From Cunninghamia lanceolata (Eukaryota > Streptophyta > Pinopsida > Cupressales > Cupressaceae), in assembly GCA_027924645.1 (NCBI GenBank), contig BSBN01001484.1, positions 1,488,001 to 1,552,000 of the forward strand: a stretch of DNA of 64,000 nt, written 5' to 3'. Of this stretch, positions 59,133 to 64,000 are shown piece after piece (the stretch's first letter is position 1; each line of letters begins with the position of its first letter). A program made the translations under genes and the position numbers. The notes under the pieces are model-generated. The model did no database searches and was not told the DNA's origin. It saw only the letters and a list, made by a program, of their open reading frames with translations.

Positions 59133-60275
59133 TGATGCAGAGCGCACAACAGAAAATGATTTCTTCTCAACTTTTAGATTCTTTGAACCCATCGAACTAG
59201 TAGCACAGGGAGTTAAATGATCAAACAACTTTAAATATCCTTCTTAAGGTCCAAACAAGACCGAACCATATGTATTCTTCACTATCGGCAAGACAAACAA
59301 TGTCGAAAAGACCTTCCTCATGCCGATGTGTCTATGATATCTCCTTCGCTGAGACATACTTCCATCGATATAACTTAAAACCCTTCCACCAATCTACATC
59401 TCTTACCGATATGCTTAACACCAAGCTTCGTCCTCTCCCAGCTGACCGACACCTCTTGTCTGCTATCGGCTAGACAAAATATCATTGGTGAACACTGAAG
59501 AAGCTAGGCTGATATACTGATGGCACTTCTCATCACCATGACTCCTAACATCAGCAAATGCCTACAATCTCTGACCGATGCACCGATGGGATTGTCTTCG
59601 GTGTAACTCCCTTCATCCTTTACCGATACACTTTAGATCAGCCTAACACCATTGATCGGTGTAATTCTAAAGAACTTTCCCGATGGGCTCTCTCACATCG
59701 ATGTCTACTTCAACAACTCTGCAACCACATGAACAACTACAACTTATGCAAAACAATGATGACAACATCTGCAACCTTGTAACTGAACAACTATGCATAG
59801 AAACACTAAATCTACAGAACAAAAAAACAATCTACTCTAAGGAAGTCATTCCACTGGTTTCGAAGAAACCTCAACCAGTGGAATGGTTCCAATTTACACC
59901 TCTACGATTACACCAAACAAAACTTTTTACTGTTCCTTCTTAGAAATATACCTACACAATCTTTTCTCCATCTGTGTCTACACACACACTTCAGTTCTTC
60001 TTTCCTCAACGAATACAGACCGAGTATATATAGAATCATACAGGTAGTTACACAAGATGGAAGGCAAATCGCCTCTAACCACCTTTGTCATTTGGTTACA
60101 ATCTTTTCAGTTCATTTACAATCTTGAATGACACGTATACATACTTAAGGTTATGCTATTACTCGACTAACTATGACTCAACATGGTGTGAAGGCCTTAC
60201 AATATGACACTTGGACAAAACAGAAAATGCAGCGAATCCTCCAGATTCTCAGTGTCTCGAGGTGCTCCTACACCA
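59133..60275 (-). repeat. Solo LTR of an unidentified family
   Basis: 1143 bp with ends TGATG...CACCA (TG...CA, imperfect inverted ends), flanked by a perfect 5-bp target duplication TGTAC (59128-59132 and 60276-60280). There is no internal region or second LTR, as expected after LTR-LTR recombination. It is less AT-rich than its surroundings and rich in CCGATG/CATCGG words (59300-59710). Minus orientation is inferred from a TATA-like TATATATACTCGG read on the minus strand near 60028-60036. Short frames inside (59270-59943) are considered chance. Confidence 0.78.
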
Positions 60276-60756
60276 TGTACATATATGCCACCTTGATCTT
60301 TGAATTATTAAAAAGCTATATTTGCTCTTTTTAATAGTGTTTATTTATGTTATCAATCCTTGAGCAAAGTTTAGCATGACTCATTTCTTAGTATTGTGTG
60401 TGCCTTTTGCACTTTAAATTACAGGCATATGTGATCAATACAAAAGTGTTTATGTTTAATTCCATTATTATGGAGAGGTTCTATTGGTTATAAGAATGGA
60501 AATTGTGCTTACAAACGTGTGTATTGGTGTCTTGAGTAATTAATGGGTGTTGCTTAAGAGGATGCAAGGTTTGTGGGATTTGTTTGGAGTTCTTGATCTA
60601 GTTTTCTAAATAGTGGTTAGAGTTATTGGGGCAAGTGCAAAGATGGTGAGTTTTAACAACAATGGCAAGGGCAAGGAGAAAAGAATCAAGGCTCTTTGTT
60701 AGATAGAAGAATAAAACAAATTTTTACCTGTGAGTCTATGGTGGCTCTAGGGTTTG
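60276..60756. other. Intergenic DNA, nothing recognised
   Basis: AT-rich; no frame or repeat recognised. The tandem array does not clearly resume after the solo LTR. Confidence 0.4.
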
Positions 60757-61047
60757 TGTTGAACACCCAAAATATCTAAGGGGTGAATCAGTATTATCTA
60801 AAACCACTTACGCATTTAAAAATTCATTCCACATAACATATTTAGTTTGCAGAAAGAAAGGAAAGTATGAAAGCAATCATCAAAACACATAACACATGAA
60901 CACAAGATTTTTACGTGGAAAACCCAAAAAGCGAAAAACCACAGTGAGGATTAGATCACAATATATCATAATGCAATTGATTAAAGTTGATACAATTGGT
61001 GGACTCACTATCCAAAAGAGAATGATCACTATAGGTGGATCACTACC
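60757..61047 (-). repeat. Copia LTR fragment, interrupted by the next element
   Basis: Begins TGTTGAACACCC with a GGGGTGAATCAGT block, the reverse complement of the usual Sirevirus-like LTR end (CTGATTCACCCC...CAACA). It contains the paired TTTACGTGGAAAACCC / GCGAAAAACCAC motif (60902-60950) and GGATCACTA repeats like the GCTCACTGCC repeats of the outer Copia LTR. It stops at 61048, where the inverted element starts; the rest should lie beyond the right edge. Confidence 0.65.
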
Positions 61048-62292
61048 TCTTTAGTGGAAAATTAGATTTGTTAATGTTTTAGTGTTTTGATGTTTAAATC
61101 CTCCTCTCCACTTTACATTCAAGGATCTAAGGTCGAGTGGCAAGCACTATCATACCCTAGATCACTTGTGAGATGTAGGGAAACTTGGATTAGGGAATTT
61201 AATTATCAATTTCTCTTCTCTTATACTCAATTGACCATTAAAACCCTAATTATGCAAATACGACAATAAACTGACGAATAACAGAAAATGCTCTTGCAAG
61301 CAGAAGTGAAATGGCAAATCACAGAATACCTATTTTTGGGGTTCCGAGGCAGAACAGTCAAGGACACTGGAGAAGGCACCCAAGTCCAAGGTACTAGTTT
61401 CTTTGCGGGATTTGGACCTCCCTCTGACACTGATCAACCCTGTAACTTCTGTTTTTGACAACTTAGCTGTGGAGGACACTAAAGCGAGCACCCAAGTCCT
61501 AGAAGTGCTATGATGTCCTACTTTTCTTCAGATCTCGAATCCTTGATGCCTACCAATCCTTCCTGCAACTTCACTTTTCCCAAATGCGACACCTGTAACA
61601 TGCAATCACAAGACTTGGTTTGGGGGTTGTGGTGTTTAGAGGCTTGCCTTAGTCAAGCCCTAAAGGACACTTAAGTCTCTGAACACTGTTGTCAGATAAA
61701 GAGCGTGTGCCCTTGTGAGGTAGAGGCAAAAACCAAAGGAATTGATAATGAAAACACAATATAATGTCACCTTGTAGTGAAGCTCAATTGGGAGGAAGAT
61801 GCTCTTCATTCCATGAGGAAATTGATGCTCAAATCTGCAAACAAACACATAAACCACACAAATCTACTCTTGCAAGACAATGAAAGCCTTGAATCACCTT
61901 GAGAACACAATAGCTTGCTAGTAATCATCTAGTTTACAAATGAATGCCTAAACATGCTTTTATAAGCAACTACAAACACTCTCGCCAAGATTTTTGTAAT
62001 TCAAACTTACCGTGTCGGCAAAGGGACCAAATAACGGTCACAAACTGACACCCAAAAAATTAGGGCTACCCCAAAATAGGGAAGGACTAGGGCATAGGCA
62101 CCCAAGTCGTCCCCCCTATTTTGGGCATGGTACAGCTCAAGGGGTCCTCCTAGGTCCCATTTGTCATGTTACCTAGGGCTTATTCCGTCGGGATGCCAAA
62201 TTATGAACTAAGATGTCCTAAATGGATGCTAAAGACCCAGGAGCTAAACCTTATGAAGGAAAAGCCCCCAAGGGGACTTTTTTGACGTTACA
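61048..62292 (-). repeat. 3' LTR of the inverted relative
   Basis: 1245 bp, the reverse complement of the LTRs at 40110 and 45142. The outer terminus reads TCTTTAGTGG, so the expected TG has changed to TC. The inner end reads GACGTTACA. Confidence 0.87.
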
Positions 62293-63570
62293 TTTAGCCC
62301 CCACTTTAATGTATGTATAAATGTGAGGCAATACATGCATTAAAGTAAGGTCACAAACACAACAAACACACCAGGCACAGAGAAGACATGCCAATCACAT
62401 AGAAGATAGTAACAGGCATGCAAAACACGGAGAAGACAATTACAGTCACATGGAACACGGTGAAGATAGTCAATGCATAGAAGACACATTAATGCATGGA
62501 AGACAGGCATGATTTCTTTTCTTTTCTTTTTCTCATATATATGAAATACAGATACAAGTACTAGAAAGTAAACAAACCTCACATAATACAGGATGCACTA
62601 CCCTAGGGTGCAGGTCTCTGTATATATGGGGCAACACACATACAAGACACACAAAACCTCCAAAAATGTAGGAAGCACTACCTGAAGGCGTTGGTCTCTG
62701 CATATGGGGCAACAAACACGCCACACAAAACAAGCACACCAAAACACACACACTTGAAGACACAGAGAAAACATGGCAGACAAGTGATGGAGTGGACCTA
62801 TTTCTAGGTCCAACACCATCTCAGGCACATTACAAGCACACACCAATGATTGGGCTTCGTCACAACAATTGCCGAAGATACGCTTAAGGATTGAGTTAGC
62901 CATAGAACCGCTCCCTGCCTCTACAGAGGACTTTTGAAAATGACAGGATGTGCAATCTGCTCCAAGAAATACACCATCCCCACCTCCACAAAGGGCTTAA
63001 GATAAAAAGGATATACGTGATATCTCTCCTCCGTAGAGGGCTTACATGATTGATTGATTGATTGTAAACAAACTCAGGATGCATGATGCACTACCCTAAG
63101 GCGCAGGTCTTTGCATCTAAGGTCAAACACATTGCTAACATCTATAATAGACAGCTTACCTTATATATGCCCCCACCTTAAGATGGTTGATATCAATTAT
63201 TGATATCAAGCACATTGAGGTAGGAAGAAAACACACAAGAGAACACCAACTTTCACAAAGCCCATGCCCCTTGGAGGTGACATGTACTTTACGATTGCCA
63301 AATGTTCCCACAAACACATCCCTGCAAGAAACATGTTAGTGTCTATGAAATCATGATAAAAAACAACATCAATGCATATGACTAACCACACAAAGAGCCA
63401 AGGTTATACAACGAATTCAGAGTTCGAGGATAACCGTGGGGCTATATCACGAAGCTCTCCAAATCAAGTACTGCCAAGTCTAGATTCAAAGACAAACAAA
63501 GGTGCATAGAGCAGTAGTAATGTTATGTGATAGAAACATCATCAAATTCACTATGCGGAAAGCACAAGTG

Positions 63571-64000
63571 CTTCCACTAGCAAAGCGTCAGATAAAATAT
63601 ACAACCCCATCGTCATATAGGAGCTAAGTCCATTTTCTGATTGCTCTCGAAAGGGACAATAGATCCACATCAGTAAATATGTTTGTGGTCATCCACCCGC
63701 TAGATGGAAACACTAGAGGAAGGGAAACAATAAATAAGAGAGGAGAAACAAGTGTCTTAGGGATAGTCATGTAGGAGGGTACCCCTAGGTCACCAACCGC
63801 GATGCTATGTCTATAGGACACAACACTCAACAATGAAATCAGAGAGAGCAATTTAGAAGAATGATGATACAAATAGAAGAAGGTCACAGTAGAGGCAGTC
63901 TCCTAGTATCCCAGACCTTACAAGAGAATCAAGGGTCATCCCAGGAGGCCTAAACAACACATAACACATCACAGTGGAAGCACATCATGAGAGAGATAAA
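63571..64000 (-). other. Internal DNA unique to the inverted relative
   Basis: Not shared with the element at 40.1 kb. A minus-strand frame of 87 codons (63624-63887) is Leu/Ser/Val-rich with a hydrophobic stretch (KTLVSPLLFIVSLPLVF), but it is short and unrecognised. It may be part of a longer frame beyond the edge. Confidence 0.35.

Larger units (their letters stand above)
61048..64000 (-). mobile_element. Relative of the 40.1-kb element, inverted, cut by window edge
   Basis: On the minus strand: 3' LTR at 61048-62292, preceded (to the right) by the polypurine tract and a 3' region (62293 to about 63570) collinear with 43855-45141, at roughly nine in ten bases identical by eye. Beyond about 63570 the two elements are unrelated, so this member has a different upstream region. 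It continues past 64000. Confidence 0.85.

Noticed and set aside
59270..59943. Three overlapping frames of 67-86 codons
   Set aside because: They lie wholly inside a solo LTR with defined ends and show no domain.
1..64000. tRNA, rRNA or microRNA genes
   Set aside because: No cloverleaf-like or rRNA-like sequence was recognised by eye. tRNA-related words occur only as primer-binding sites. A covariance search would be needed to exclude small RNAs.

Overview
The window reads as intergenic DNA from a land plant with a large genome: AT-rich, gene-poor, and built mostly of nested and decayed retroelements. A gymnosperm would fit, but nothing here proves it. The only convincing host gene is a short DUF4228 (PADRE-type) gene at 36683-37195 (+). 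Everything else I can name is an LTR retrotransposon, a LINE, a satellite-like array or a relic.

Layout. 1-5234 is AT-rich with two weak coding relics. 5235-17638 is a minus-strand Ty1/Copia element of Sirevirus type, closed by the target duplication CTAAC. A plus-strand TNT1/Tork-like Copia (6199-11251, target duplication ACCAA) sits inside its 3' LTR. 17639-26550 holds remains of Ty3/Gypsy-like DNA: a TATA/LTR end and a primer-binding-type site near 18.56 kb, a stretch of about 4.7 kb very poor in G on the plus strand with broken reading frames (one resembling a G-patch), and a cluster of GGTGACC motifs. 26551-33564 is a second Sirevirus-like Copia on the plus strand (target duplication ATCAT). 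34.0-36.08 kb is the 5' end of a third, minus-strand Copia family, reduced to LTR plus part of gag.

After the DUF4228 gene, 40110-46386 is an LTR element with 1.24-kb LTRs. It has a four-copy leader repeat, a short gag/protease-like frame, no recognisable reverse transcriptase, and a structured 3' region with hairpins. A relative in the opposite orientation begins at 61048 and runs off the right edge. The two share LTR and 3' region but differ upstream, so this modular, probably non-autonomous family is the most unusual item in the window.

48.3-57.3 kb is a diverged tandem array of about 100-bp units, each with an inverted repeat. A 5'-truncated LINE (49975-55719) with an 11-bp target duplication and an internal 1.2-kb tandem duplication is inserted in it. 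A related array with a longer period fills 58.15-59.13 kb. It is followed by a solo LTR (59133-60275, target duplication TGTAC) and a Copia LTR fragment cut by the last element.

Nearly all element frames are broken. Where the conserved residue is known, many stops are TAG or TAA in place of Trp or Gln codons, as expected from long-term cytosine methylation and deamination. All boundaries come from reading the sequence by eye; no alignment or database search was run.
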